NCBI GenBank assembly: GCA_030594815.1
Contig: JAUVEN010000019.1
Coordinates: 1 to 34,854, forward strand
Length of the DNA: 34,854 nt
Direction of reading: 5' to 3'
Source of the DNA: Gammaproteobacteria bacterium
GTDB lineage: Bacteria; Pseudomonadota; Gammaproteobacteria; UBA6429; Thiohalophilaceae
The notes below the pieces were generated by a model that saw nothing but the letters and a program-made list of their open reading frames with translations, had not been told where the DNA came from and made no database searches. Shown piece by piece: positions 1 through 7,330 of this stretch. The translations under genes were made by a program, and so were the position numbers. The first letter of the stretch is position 1. Every line of letters begins with the position of its first letter.

Positions 1-224
1 CCCACAAAAAAGTGATCAGAATCAATAAGTTATGAGGTTTTTTAATTTACCTATATATTTAAAAATAGTTTAGCCATGCATAAAGGCATTTGGTGCATTA
101 TATAAGTAATATTATGCATACTACTTATTCTGAAAATATAAATGTCGATGGAGCTATTTGTATTTGCGCTGTAAGTCATTGATTTAGATCGAAATTATGT
201 GGGGATACCTCAGGCTCTGACCCC
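1..224 (+). repeat. MITE-like element, copy 1 (cut by window edge)
   Basis: Non-coding AT-rich element that recurs at 13022-13265 (inverted) and 34186-34431 (same orientation). Its right end reads TGTGGGGATACCTCAGG followed by the tag CTCTGACCCC. The left end is cut after CCCACA. The body contains an internal inverted repeat, ATGCATAA near 75 and TTATGCAT near 112, and the subterminal words GATC and AATCAAT recur inverted near both ends. It has no coding capacity, so any movement would need a transposase supplied elsewhere. It ends 47 bases from the 3' end of the lpxD-like gene. Confidence 0.85.
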
Positions 225-270
225 ATCTACTTTCACCCATTTACTTAATAGCAATCACTCAAAGGAAACC

Positions 271-1341
271 TTACTGCTCTTCGGTTAAGTTTCTGATGAC
301 TTTCTCTAAAGACATTACTTTTTTACTCAGCTCACTTAACTTGTGAAAGTGTGCTGTATTTCTCATGTGTTGTTTTAATGGTTGGGTGGGTAAGCCGGCA
401 TACATTCCGGGCTCGGTAATGTCCTGTATTACACCTGCACGGTGGAATAGTATGACATCGTCACTAATAGTTATGTGATCAGAAATTTCAGTTTGTCCGC
501 TGGTGATACAACGATCGCCAATTTTAGCTGAGCCTCCTACAGCTAACATGGGGGTAAATAAACAGTCCTGACCAACTTCAACGTTATGTGCAATGTGTAC
601 TATGTTGTCTGTTTTGGTACCTGCACCAATTCGGGTTTGACCATAAGTTGCTCTATCGATGGTATTACAAGCACCGAGCTGGACACTATCTTCGATGATA
701 ACGTTACCAGTTTGTGGGATTTTATAACTCTTTCCTTTTTTATCTTGAGCAAAACCATAACCTTCTGAACCGATAATGGTACCAGCGCCTATTTCGACTT
801 CATTTCCTATTATGCAGTTATAACCAATCACGCTATTGGGATGAAATATACAATCGGTTCCAACTACAACATCATTTTCGATGACCACACCTGCGAGTAA
901 ACGGCAACGTTCTCCAAGTTGAGTATTTTGTCCAATAACAACCTGAGGACCAATAAAACAGGAAGCCGGAATAGTTACTGTTGGATGAATCACGGCAGAG
1001 GAATGAATTTGTTCCCATTGATTATCAATATAGTCTCTATTGCCATACGCTTGTTTGATTAGGGCATGGGCTAATTTAACATTGGATGTGACCAGAATGC
1101 CCCAGCGTTCATTTTGTGCAGCTTCATCAGCAAGTTTTTCAGTGACGACTACTGCTGCAGGTTGTTGTTGCTTGGCCAGCTCCAGAAACTCTTTGTTACT
1201 GACAAAAACAAGATCACCGGGTTCACAACTTTCGACGGCATTGATGCCGGTAATAACAGGATCCGAGCCAAGGTGAGAGATGATAAGTTGCGTATCCGCG
1301 AATTTATCTTTTACCTCTGATAAGTGAAATTCATTATTCAT
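271..1341 (-). CDS. lpxD: UDP-3-O-acylglucosamine N-acyltransferase, LpxD family
   Basis: Predicted to transfer a 3-hydroxyacyl chain from acyl-ACP to the 2-amino group of UDP-3-O-acyl-glucosamine, the third step of lipid A synthesis, in the cytoplasm. The 356 residues have the LpxD layout: an N-terminal uridine-binding domain (about 1-105, with EPGDLVFV near 40), a left-handed beta-helix of hexapeptide repeats (about 110-290), and a C-terminal helical tail. The conserved IAHNV segment (250-254) carries the histidine expected to act as the catalytic base. GGAG stands upstream of the ATG. LpxD genes usually sit between bamA/skp and fabZ; here the gene stands alone beside a repeat, so it may be a second, specialised copy. 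The family is clear; the exact acyl substrate is unknown. Confidence 0.9.
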   Translation of the reverse strand: MNNEFHLSEVKDKFADTQLIISHLGSDPVITGINAVESCEPGDLVFVSNKEFLELAKQQQPAAVVVTEKLADEAAQNERWGILVTSNVKLAHALIKQAYGNRDYIDNQWEQIHSSAVIHPTVTIPASCFIGPQVVIGQNTQLGERCRLLAGVVIENDVVVGTDCIFHPNSVIGYNCIIGNEVEIGAGTIIGSEGYGFAQDKKGKSYKIPQTGNVIIEDSVQLGACNTIDRATYGQTRIGAGTKTDNIVHIAHNVEVGQDCLFTPMLAVGGSAKIGDRCITSGQTEISDHITISDDVILFHRAGVIQDITEPGMYAGLPTQPLKQHMRNTAHFHKLSELSKKVMSLEKVIRNLTEEQ

Positions 1342-1465
1342 TATTATTCTCCAGTTATTCTTTTTATTGATAAACGATTAAATAAATGAGTAAGAAAATT
1401 CATTACCCATAATATTTAATGTTATAAAAATTCATCTAAATTCAAATCATAGCAGAAAGCAATTA

Positions 1466-1506
1466 AAGGGGTCGGAGTGATTAAAATAAAATCACTCCGA
1501 CCCTTT
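1466..1506. repeat. Palindromic intergenic tag, GGGGTCGGAGTGAT type
   Basis: A near-perfect hairpin. GGGTCGGAGTGAT pairs with ATCACTCCGACCC over 13 bp around an AT-rich loop, with flanking AAA/TTT extending the stem. A second copy with the same body lies at 2522-2556, so the pair brackets the toxin/partner locus between them. The head GGGGTCGGAG is the shared head of the tag family seen throughout the window. Confidence 0.85.
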
Positions 1507-1531
1507 TCACATTCCCTTCTTTAAACTCAAC

Positions 1532-1588
1532 ACGGTTGTCATTTGACAACCGTTCTGTTTTTGACTAATCTTTAATATAGGATAAATA
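1532..1588 (+). promoter_or_regulatory. Candidate promoter with operator palindrome for the toxin/partner locus
   Basis: A 9-bp inverted repeat (ACGGTTGTC, four-base loop, GACAACCGT; 1532-1553) lies just upstream of a possible -35 TTGACT (1561-1566). A possible -10 TAAATA (1583-1588) follows at a 16-bp spacing. A palindrome against the promoter of a toxin-antitoxin-like pair suggests autoregulation by the downstream helix-turn-helix protein. The palindrome is seen directly; the promoter match is moderate and the regulation is inferred. Confidence 0.45.
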
Positions 1589-1620
1589 CTACGCAATGGA
1601 AGCTGCAAAATAGGTCAAGG

Positions 1621-1890
1621 ATGCCAAGAAATAAACACCCAAATAAAGAGATTGAAGAAGCTTTAAAATATGCTGAGGATAAGCATTAGCGTATTGAAAA
1701 TAGTAAAGGCCATCCTTTTGGGCAAATGTATTGTCCATTTAAGGATGCCGGTGAACCATGTGAAGGTAATGGTAAGTGGTGCAGAGTTGGTATTTGGAGT
1801 ACGCCTGGTAATACGGGTAACCACGCTAGAAACATAAAGAAAATTGTCGATCGTTGTATAAGAAAGCAGGAGGAGAACAATCATGAATGA
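1621..1890 (+). pseudogene. Small toxin-like gene broken by an in-frame amber codon
   Basis: Reading from the ATG at 1621 gives 22 codons and then TAG at 1687-1689. The same frame then continues open for 66 codons to TGA at 1888. The joined product (about 89 residues) begins MPRNKHPNKEIEEALKYAE and contains GHPFGQMYCPF, a cysteine-containing insert, and IWSTPGNTGNHARNIKKIVD. It resembles, from memory, a family of small conserved proteins encoded just before the partner gene seen here, and the pairing looks like toxin-antitoxin. In relatives I recall the stop position as tryptophan (xGWRV), so TGG to TAG is the simplest change. The frame overlaps the next gene by eight bases, typical of a co-translated pair. 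Recent inactivation, stop readthrough and a sequencing error cannot be separated here. Confidence 0.7.
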
Positions 1891-2407
1891 GTATGAATTT
1901 GAATTAACATTCAAGCTCCCGCAAGGAGAAGATCCTGATCAATATTTTTCAGGGTTAGAAAAATATTGCTCTGATGCGATGGTTGGCACCGGCCAAGCTG
2001 GATATATGGCGTTTGATTTCACTCGTGAATCAGCATCAGCCTATGATGCTATTGTAAGTGCAGTTTCAGATGTTAAAAAAGTGATACCAAAAGCTTCACT
2101 CGTTGAAGCAACTCCTGACTTTGTAGGCTTGACTGATGTCGCTGATCTTTTAGGATTTTCTAGACAATACATGCGCAAGTTAATGGTAAAAAGTGGAACA
2201 GCTTTTCCTTCCCCGGTTCATGAAGGTAAATCTTCTATATGGCATCTTTCAAATATTCTTGTTTGGTTAAAAGAAAATAATAAGTACGAAGTAGAAGATA
2301 CATTAATTGATGTTGCTAATATCAATAAGAAATTTAATCTTGTAAAAGAATTAAACCAAGTAAGTGATGAGATACAAGATAATATTCGCGAATTGATCGC
2401 TTCTTAA
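1883..2407 (+). CDS. Helix-turn-helix partner (putative antitoxin) of the broken upstream gene
   Basis: A 174-residue protein. The N-terminal half (1-75) looks like an alpha/beta domain, with YEFELTFKLP near the start and an ALDFTRE-like segment (AFDFTRESASAYDAI). A helix-turn-helix follows: VGLTDVADLLGFSRQYMRKL at about 91-110, with a wing ending in SSIWHLSNILVWL. The C-terminal part (130-174) is charged and helical. A good Shine-Dalgarno (AGGAGGAG) precedes the ATG and lies within the last codons of the upstream gene, so the two were translationally coupled. It probably binds DNA and represses the locus. With the upstream gene interrupted, it may persist as an orphan regulator. The family match is from memory, without a named domain. 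Confidence 0.75.
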   Translation: MNEYEFELTFKLPQGEDPDQYFSGLEKYCSDAMVGTGQAGYMAFDFTRESASAYDAIVSAVSDVKKVIPKASLVEATPDFVGLTDVADLLGFSRQYMRKLMVKSGTAFPSPVHEGKSSIWHLSNILVWLKENNKYEVEDTLIDVANINKKFNLVKELNQVSDEIQDNIRELIAS

Positions 2408-2521
2408 TGACTGAATGATTTGTGGAGTGTCAAATGTAAGGGCCTGACCCTCTTGCTCTCCCTTGATCCTGACGGATCCTCATCTTATTTATTACGTAAG
2501 GTTGATGTTATTCCTGATGAA

Positions 2522-2556
2522 GGTCGGGGTGATTAAAATTAAATCACTCCGACCCC
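2522..2556. repeat. Palindromic intergenic tag, second copy bracketing the toxin locus
   Basis: GGTCGGGGTGATT pairs with AATCACTCCGACC with one mismatch. It has the same body as the 1466-1506 palindrome. The sequence after it (CTTTAATTGCTTTAATTG) recurs almost exactly at 34502-34520 behind another tag. A weaker tag-like stretch (GGGCCTGACCCT and CTGACGGATCC) lies at about 2440-2480. Confidence 0.8.
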
Positions 2557-2585
2557 TTTAATTGCTTTAATTGAAGTGCTTATAT

Positions 2586-3686
2586 TCAAGGTGCGATATA
2601 ACCATCGTTTAATGTTTTCATAAACTCTACAATAGAATTTTCTTCAGCATCTGTAAGACCTAGATCCCCAACAAAATTGCTATCCAGATTATCGCTGATT
2701 TCCGGTTCAGGCCATTCACCGGGAACATCCCTCGTATTATAGAAATGAACCACTTCCTTTAACGTCTTTATCACTCCATTGTGCATATAGGGTGGGGTTA
2801 GTTCAATGTTACGAAGATGGGTGGTTTTAAACCTGCCTACTTCTTTTGGATCATTGAGGAAACCACCCAGTCCCGGGTCCTTAAAGTCAGCTGGCAGGTT
2901 GGCAAGACTTATTAGTTCCGGGTTAGATGGCACGCCGATGTTATGAAATTTGAAATCAGTAAATACGGTTTTTTCTTTACCACCGCCAAGTGAATGGCAA
3001 TGCGCACATTTGCCCCGGCCTGTAAATAAACTTAAACCTTCTTCTTCCTCAGCGGTGAAAACGGCCTGACCCGCTTCTACTGCATCAAACTTAGAAGTAA
3101 ACGGACTCAGTTCCTCGGTGCGTTCAAATATCGCGATAGAGTCGGCTAGACAGTTATACGCATTTTCGATACCTGGTTGGATATTATTACGCGCATCGTT
3201 AAAAGCATTATTACCACACACCTGTAAAAACAACTGACTGTATCCCATGGGGGAACTTTCAACGGCTAACAATACTGCCGCCTTGCTCGGCATCGCCATT
3301 TCTACCGGATTGAGGAATGGACCTTTGGCCTGCTCGGTCAGATTCACCGCACGGCCGTCCCAGAACTGGCCACCTTCAACCCCGCGCTTGAGGGTAAACT
3401 CCGGGAAAAACGCAGCATAGCTGGCGCTGGGTGAATTACGACTACCGAATTTTCCTGCAATGGAACCTTCAGAAACAGGCAGATGCCTGTCGGGATCGGC
3501 AAAGCCGGCTTCAGGTAAATGACAGCTTGCGCAGGCCTGATTCTGGTTTATTGAAAGGTTCTCATCAAAATAAAGGAACCGACCAAGTTGCTCTTCATTC
3601 GTGAGTGCAAATGTACTTGTAGTAAAACCAATTGCCGTAGTTAGCAAACAGCCATGTAGAATTATTTTTAGGTTTTTTGATTTCAT
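2586..3686 (-). CDS. Periplasmic di-haem cytochrome c peroxidase (CcpA/MauG superfamily)
   Basis: Predicted to reduce hydrogen peroxide in the periplasm with electrons from small c-type cytochromes. A signal peptide with hydrophobic core spans about 8-24 and should be cut after FA near residue 27. Two haem motifs are visible, CASCH (52-56) and CAHCH (227-231), one per domain. The segment PPYMHNG (about 299-305) supplies the usual distal methionine of the electron-transfer haem. At 366 residues it fits classical bacterial peroxidases with two haems. It is transcribed alone, with 1.2 kb of non-coding sequence upstream. MauG-like oxidases share this fold and cannot be excluded, but no dehydrogenase partner lies nearby. 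Confidence 0.9.
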   Translation of the reverse strand: MKSKNLKIILHGCLLTTAIGFTTSTFALTNEEQLGRFLYFDENLSINQNQACASCHLPEAGFADPDRHLPVSEGSIAGKFGSRNSPSASYAAFFPEFTLKRGVEGGQFWDGRAVNLTEQAKGPFLNPVEMAMPSKAAVLLAVESSPMGYSQLFLQVCGNNAFNDARNNIQPGIENAYNCLADSIAIFERTEELSPFTSKFDAVEAGQAVFTAEEEEGLSLFTGRGKCAHCHSLGGGKEKTVFTDFKFHNIGVPSNPELISLANLPADFKDPGLGGFLNDPKEVGRFKTTHLRNIELTPPYMHNGVIKTLKEVVHFYNTRDVPGEWPEPEISDNLDSNFVGDLGLTDAEENSIVEFMKTLNDGYIAP

Positions 3687-3907
3687 TGAAATATCTCCAT
3701 GTCGATTAGAATGTAATTAGAAAAATACAAATAACAATCAAGAGAGAAGCTCCTTAACTTAGATTGACTCAATGAGAGTAAGGGACAATTTTTATAAAGT
3801 CTAGCAGTTCTCTTTATGAGTCACCGTTAACTTTCAAAATCAGATCCAGATCACATTTTCTTTAATATCAAAAAAAGTAAAGAAAGATCATACACAAATT
3901 GTACTAG

Positions 3908-4081
3908 AATACAGAGTCTCATAAAGAATGGATTAAAGTATTATTAGTTGATTATTATGATCCTATGTATGATTACCAGCTTAATAAAAAACAAGAGCGG
4001 GTTGTTTTTAAAGGAAAACAAAATGAAGTGTTCGATTATTTGACAAAAAAAATATCAAATAAGCTATTGATAAAATTATAA
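3908..4081 (+). pseudogene. selU: C-terminal remnant of tRNA 2-selenouridine synthase
   Basis: An open stretch of 57 codons ends in TAA at 4079-4081. It lacks a start and is preceded by a stop at 3905-3907. The translation contains HKEWIKVLLVDYYDPMYDYQ and ERVVFKGKQNEVFDYL. This closely matches what I remember of the extreme C-terminus of SelU/MnmH, where a YYDPMY motif precedes the final strand. The other 300 or so residues (rhodanese domain and P-loop) are not visible upstream, so this is a deletion remnant. The match is from memory and unsearched. Confidence 0.55.
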
Positions 4082-4089
4082 AAGATCAA

Positions 4090-4138
4090 GGGACAGAATA
4101 CTTGATGTTCTTAATCTTAGTTTCAAGTGAGCTGTCCC
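4090..4138. repeat. Inverted repeat with GGGACAG head
   Basis: GGGACAG pairs with CTGTCCC, and ACTTGA with TCAAGT inside it, around a loop of about 15 bases. It is the GGGGACAG variant of the window-wide tag. It begins nine bases after the stop of the selU remnant. Confidence 0.7.
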
Positions 4139-4193
4139 ATTTTTGTCTTCGTTTTTTCTTATTAAAACAGATGTTATAAATTCGAATATAAAA

Positions 4194-4246
4194 GGGGACA
4201 GATTTATTTTCAACTCAAAACTTTACAAATAAATAGATCTGTCCCC
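4194..4246. repeat. Inverted repeat with GGGGACAGAT head
   Basis: GGGGACAGAT pairs with ATCTGTCCCC, and the stem continues through TTATTT/AAATAA with a small bulge. The head GGGGACAGA is identical to that flanking the RAYT transposase gene at 25551 and 26340, while the body differs. Confidence 0.75.
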
Positions 4247-4571
4247 ATTTCCATAAGAAGAAATAATACAAGGGTTTATTGAGCTTGCTGATGGTGAAAT
4301 AATAGAAATAGACGAGCAGGAAAGAAAAGAGTTCTAATGATACTAATAATTAGTTTTCAAATGATGTAATTACTATGACACCATTTAAGAAAAAACAACA
4401 AATTTATACTCTATTTAGGTATACCATAAAAGATATTGGGTCAGGTCTTACATTTTACATTGAGCGAAAATAAAAAGTAACTGAGGATTATTTTTTAATC
4501 CCACCATCACATTTTTTACTTAACCTTTAGAATAATAAAGAGAAAATATTTTTAATATCATGACAGATTCG

Positions 4572-4647
4572 TCAGGGTCAAGTCTTACATATGACATATT
4601 TTTAATTAGATGGTCTTGGGTATGTGATTTGTAAGACTTGACCCTGA
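4572..4647. repeat. Perfect 18-bp inverted repeat with GGGTCAAGTCTTACA body
   Basis: TCAGGGTCAAGTCTTACA (4572-4589) is repeated exactly in inverted orientation at 4630-4647, around a 40-base loop containing further short complementarity. A single half copy lies near 4439-4453. This is the tag variant most different in its body, though the GGGTCA start is retained. Confidence 0.8.
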
Positions 4648-4907
4648 TGACTTCCTTTCCTCGGTAACAATTATTGGAAACTCAAGCCTCTTTTTTGTTT
4701 ATTAGCGGGACAACAGTGATAAATCGTATATGACAAAATTAGATTGATTTTATTTATTTTTTTTAATTAAAAATAATATTAAAACAGTAAGGATGTTAAG
4801 TAAATTATAATTAAAGTTTGTCATAAATAGTCCGTTATAATAATAGTAAGGTATATTTAGATATGAAATAATAACTTACTTATTTTGATTGATATGACAT
4901 TAAATCT

Positions 4908-6401
4908 ATGGTGAATTTAATTAAAAATATTGAGTTAGATCCAGAGTTAACTGAGTATATTAATAAATATGCTTTTATTATGGAAGATCATTCAACCCCC
5001 ATCGCATTATTCAATGAATCATCAGTTCTTATATATGCTAATGCTGCACTAGGTCATATTCTTAACACAAATAATTGTTTACCAAGCCTCAATCAATTAG
5101 GTCACCTGTTTAGGGGGATTGATAGAGCTATTATTTCCTGCATTGCAGATAATAAATCAAAAAAATTAAATAAAAATGTTAAAAGTGGTGATATGGATCA
5201 AATTATTCCATATGTGATTAATATTAAGCCAATTATATTTTCAAATAAAAGCACAGGGGCAATTCTATTTGTAGAAACAGATACAAAACGTTTAGTGAAT
5301 TATTTTGTTGAAGAAAAATCTGCTCTGAGTAATAAAATTTCGAGTCTTACTGTAAAGCTTAAAAATACTTTTAATCTTGTTAATGCTTTATTTGATAACA
5401 GCCCTGTTGGGATGATGATACTGGATGAACAGAATAGAATATTGCAGATAAATAAAAATGGTGCTGATATTCTTGAGACGAAAGTTTCTAGTCCTATTGG
5501 TACACATAGAGATCGGTTTTATGTTTCAGAATGTAATAATTTTTCAATAGCAGAAAATACTAATGAAGAAGTTCAAGCTGTAACAGAAACTGGTAAAAAG
5601 AAAGTGTTATTACGTTGTTCAGTTAAAAGTGAAGATGAAGATGAGGAAAGCTTTTCGGTTGAAACATTTGTAGATGTTTCAGAAATTGAGAAAGCAAGAG
5701 TTGCTGCTGAAGAATCAAATAAAGTTAAGTCAGAATTTTTGGGAAATATTTCACATGAACTTCGAACACCGCTACATTCAATAATAGGTTTCTCTCAGTG
5801 TGGTATTGAACAAATTGAGGAATTAGATATTGAGAAAGCATTGAAGTTCTTTAATAAAATTAACTATGGTGGTGAAATATTACTTAGTCTGGTTAATGAT
5901 TTATTGGATGTGACGGCATTAGATTCGGGTAAAATAATTTTTAATTATAAACCTATACAGTTTGAAAATCTTGTAGAAGAAATTATAAACGAATTTGATA
6001 TGTTAGCTGATTCAAAAGGTGTAACTATTAGAGTTGATGTTAAAAACGAAATTCAAAGTATGGATATGGATGAAAAGCATATACAACAGGTTGTAAGAAA
6101 CATTATTACTAATGCAATTAAGTTTACTGATTTAAAAAGTGTTATAACGATTATTGTTGAACAAACAGATAAAGCCATTCAGTTGCATGTATATGATCAA
6201 GGTAAAGGTATTCCTGAAGATGAACTTAAAACTATTTTTGATGAGTTCACTCAATCAACACGCACCAATACAGGTGCTGGAGGTACAGGTCTTGGCTTGG
6301 CAATTTGTCGTAAAATATTAGAACAGCATAATGGTGATATTTGGGCTGAAAATAATTCCGATGGTGGGGCTGTATTTATAGTCAACCTATATTTAAAATA
6401 A
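4908..6401 (+). CDS. Soluble PAS-domain sensor histidine kinase
   Basis: Probably autophosphorylates on histidine in response to a cytoplasmic signal. It has 497 residues and no transmembrane segment. A PAS-like region lies at about 20-125, a linker helix at 130-155, and a second PAS at about 158-260 (LFDNSPVGMMILDEQNRI). The dimerisation/phosphoacceptor motif ISHELRTP puts the phospho-histidine at 283. The ATPase domain shows the N box (RNIITNAIKF, about 387-396), G1 (DQGKGIP, 420-426), F box (IFDEF, 433-437) and G2 (GTGLGLAI, 449-456). All kinase residues appear intact. No receiver domain and no response regulator gene is nearby. The next gene, 17 bases downstream, is DsrE-like, so the signal may be sulfur- or redox-related (inference). 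Confidence 0.9.
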   Translation: MVNLIKNIELDPELTEYINKYAFIMEDHSTPIALFNESSVLIYANAALGHILNTNNCLPSLNQLGHLFRGIDRAIISCIADNKSKKLNKNVKSGDMDQIIPYVINIKPIIFSNKSTGAILFVETDTKRLVNYFVEEKSALSNKISSLTVKLKNTFNLVNALFDNSPVGMMILDEQNRILQINKNGADILETKVSSPIGTHRDRFYVSECNNFSIAENTNEEVQAVTETGKKKVLLRCSVKSEDEDEESFSVETFVDVSEIEKARVAAEESNKVKSEFLGNISHELRTPLHSIIGFSQCGIEQIEELDIEKALKFFNKINYGGEILLSLVNDLLDVTALDSGKIIFNYKPIQFENLVEEIINEFDMLADSKGVTIRVDVKNEIQSMDMDEKHIQQVVRNIITNAIKFTDLKSVITIIVEQTDKAIQLHVYDQGKGIPEDELKTIFDEFTQSTRTNTGAGGTGLGLAICRKILEQHNGDIWAENNSDGGAVFIVNLYLK

Positions 6402-6418
6402 AATTAAGGATAATTGGT

Positions 6419-6754
6419 ATGAAAGTGCTTATAGTTATTTATTCTAATGATGAGGAAACAGTTTGGAATGCTTTTCGCTTTGCCAATACTTGTCGAGCAT
6501 ATGAAGATGAGACAACGGTTTTTTTAATGGGGAAGGGTGTAGAGTCATCATCAATTCAATCTTTAAAGTTTGATATCGAGGAACAAATACAATTGTTTGA
6601 AGAGCAGGATGGTAAAATAATTGGTTGTGGAATTTGTTGTGAATCACGTAAAGATATTATGCCTGAATTAGAAAATGAGCTGCAGTGTACTATGGGCTCG
6701 ATGCAAGATTTTTATATTCTGGTGAAAGAAAGTGACAAGTTGATAACTTTTTAA
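6419..6754 (+). CDS. DsrE-like small sulfur-carrier family protein
   Basis: A 111-residue soluble protein of the DsrE/DsrF-like fold: strand MKVLIVIYSND, helix WNAFRFANTCRAY, strand TTVFLMGKGVESS, then the cysteine segment GCGICCESR (69-77), and a C-terminal strand DFYILVKESDKLITF. Relatives bind sulfur as persulfide on a conserved cysteine or act as small accessory proteins; Cys70, Cys73 and Cys74 are candidates. The start has AAGGA at a good distance and lies 17 bases after the sensor kinase stop, so the two are almost certainly co-transcribed. Whether it reports a sulfur species to the kinase or is regulated by it is unknown. Confidence 0.8.
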   Translation: MKVLIVIYSNDEETVWNAFRFANTCRAYEDETTVFLMGKGVESSSIQSLKFDIEEQIQLFEEQDGKIIGCGICCESRKDIMPELENELQCTMGSMQDFYILVKESDKLITF

Positions 6755-6777
6755 ATTTAAACTAATAAATGGGCTCA

Positions 6778-6973
6778 TAGCTCTTTTCTAAATATTGTCG
6801 ATGAAGTTTGTATGTCACACCGAGTGGGACCAACTACCAGATAGTGCTAATGCACTCTTTGCACTTAATGAACCGCTTCGCGTTTCGTCAGTATTACCCT
6901 AACGTATTCCATACGTTCTGGCATCGTAGGGAATACCTGGGTACTCCCTGAAGCATCGATATACTTCTCTTTA
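6778..6973 (+). pseudogene. Truncated copy of the 8190-9257 acetyltransferase gene
   Basis: Bases 6778-6863 match the region around the start of the gene at 8190 almost base for base (ATG at 6801, then MKFVCHTEWDQLPDSANALF). A 65-base unrelated stretch follows, containing the hairpin AACGTAT-TCC-ATACGTT (6901-6917). Bases 6929-6973 then match an internal part of the same gene (about 8401-8443). The frame stops soon after the first block. The intervening roughly 150 bp of the parent are missing and replaced. The fragment ends inside the 3' end of the small gene on the other strand. Confidence 0.85.
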
Positions 6974-7330
6974 TTTCACGGGTTTAGCAGGTGTTTTGTT
7001 AGTCTGGCTTGATGAATATCCTGTTTTCTTCCCTTTTGAACGGTCATTAAGATCATCGGCGACTTTATTAGCATGTTCTGTTACTTGCTTTAATGTACCC
7101 ATCGTTAGACCTTTAATTTCTGATGAACCTTGTCCGACCACATATTGGTACCAGTTATCTCCGACCATGCCATCAGGTGTGCTGATTTTTTCGATATTCA
7201 TTACATTGAACTTGCGTTTAATGACTTCATCTTTGATAGGAGCAGGCTCACTAATCTCTGTATCAATTTCTTCAACTGGCCTTACATTATCTTTTTTTTC
7301 AAACATTTTATTTACCAATTTTTTAATCAT
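6971..7330 (-). CDS. Small conserved hypothetical protein with a WYQYVVGQG motif
   Basis: A 119-residue protein from the ATG at 7330. A longer frame begins with TTG two codons upstream, but the ATG has better spacing from a weak GGTG. The N-terminal 45 residues are charged and probably disordered. A compact central part, NWYQYVVGQGSSEIKGLTMG followed by helix LKQVTEHANKVADDLNDR (about 78-98), resembles small proteins of unknown function common in gammaproteobacteria. The last 20 residues are Ser/Thr/Lys-rich. No signal peptide or membrane segment is seen. Its 3' end abuts the duplicated acetyltransferase fragment. I do not know its function. Confidence 0.65.
   Translation of the reverse strand: MIKKLVNKMFEKKDNVRPVEEIDTEISEPAPIKDEVIKRKFNVMNIEKISTPDGMVGDNWYQYVVGQGSSEIKGLTMGTLKQVTEHANKVADDLNDRSKGKKTGYSSSQTNKTPAKPVK

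Larger units (their letters stand above)
3687..4907. other. 1.2-kb gap: relics and palindromes, no intact gene
   Basis: No intact gene is visible. The gap holds the selU remnant (3908-4081), palindromes at 4090-4138, 4194-4246 and 4572-4647, and a single half-tag GGGTCAGGTCTTACA near 4439. A short open frame ending at 4337 (EIIEIDEQERKEF at its C-terminus) may be another gene relic that I do not recognise. From about 4650 to the kinase start the DNA is very AT-rich, with a possible -10 TATAAT at 4836-4841 but no convincing -35. Confidence 0.7.

Noticed and set aside
4818-4841. TTGTCA plus TATAAT as promoter for the sensor kinase
   Set aside because: The spacing is only 12 bases, too short for a normal sigma-70 promoter.
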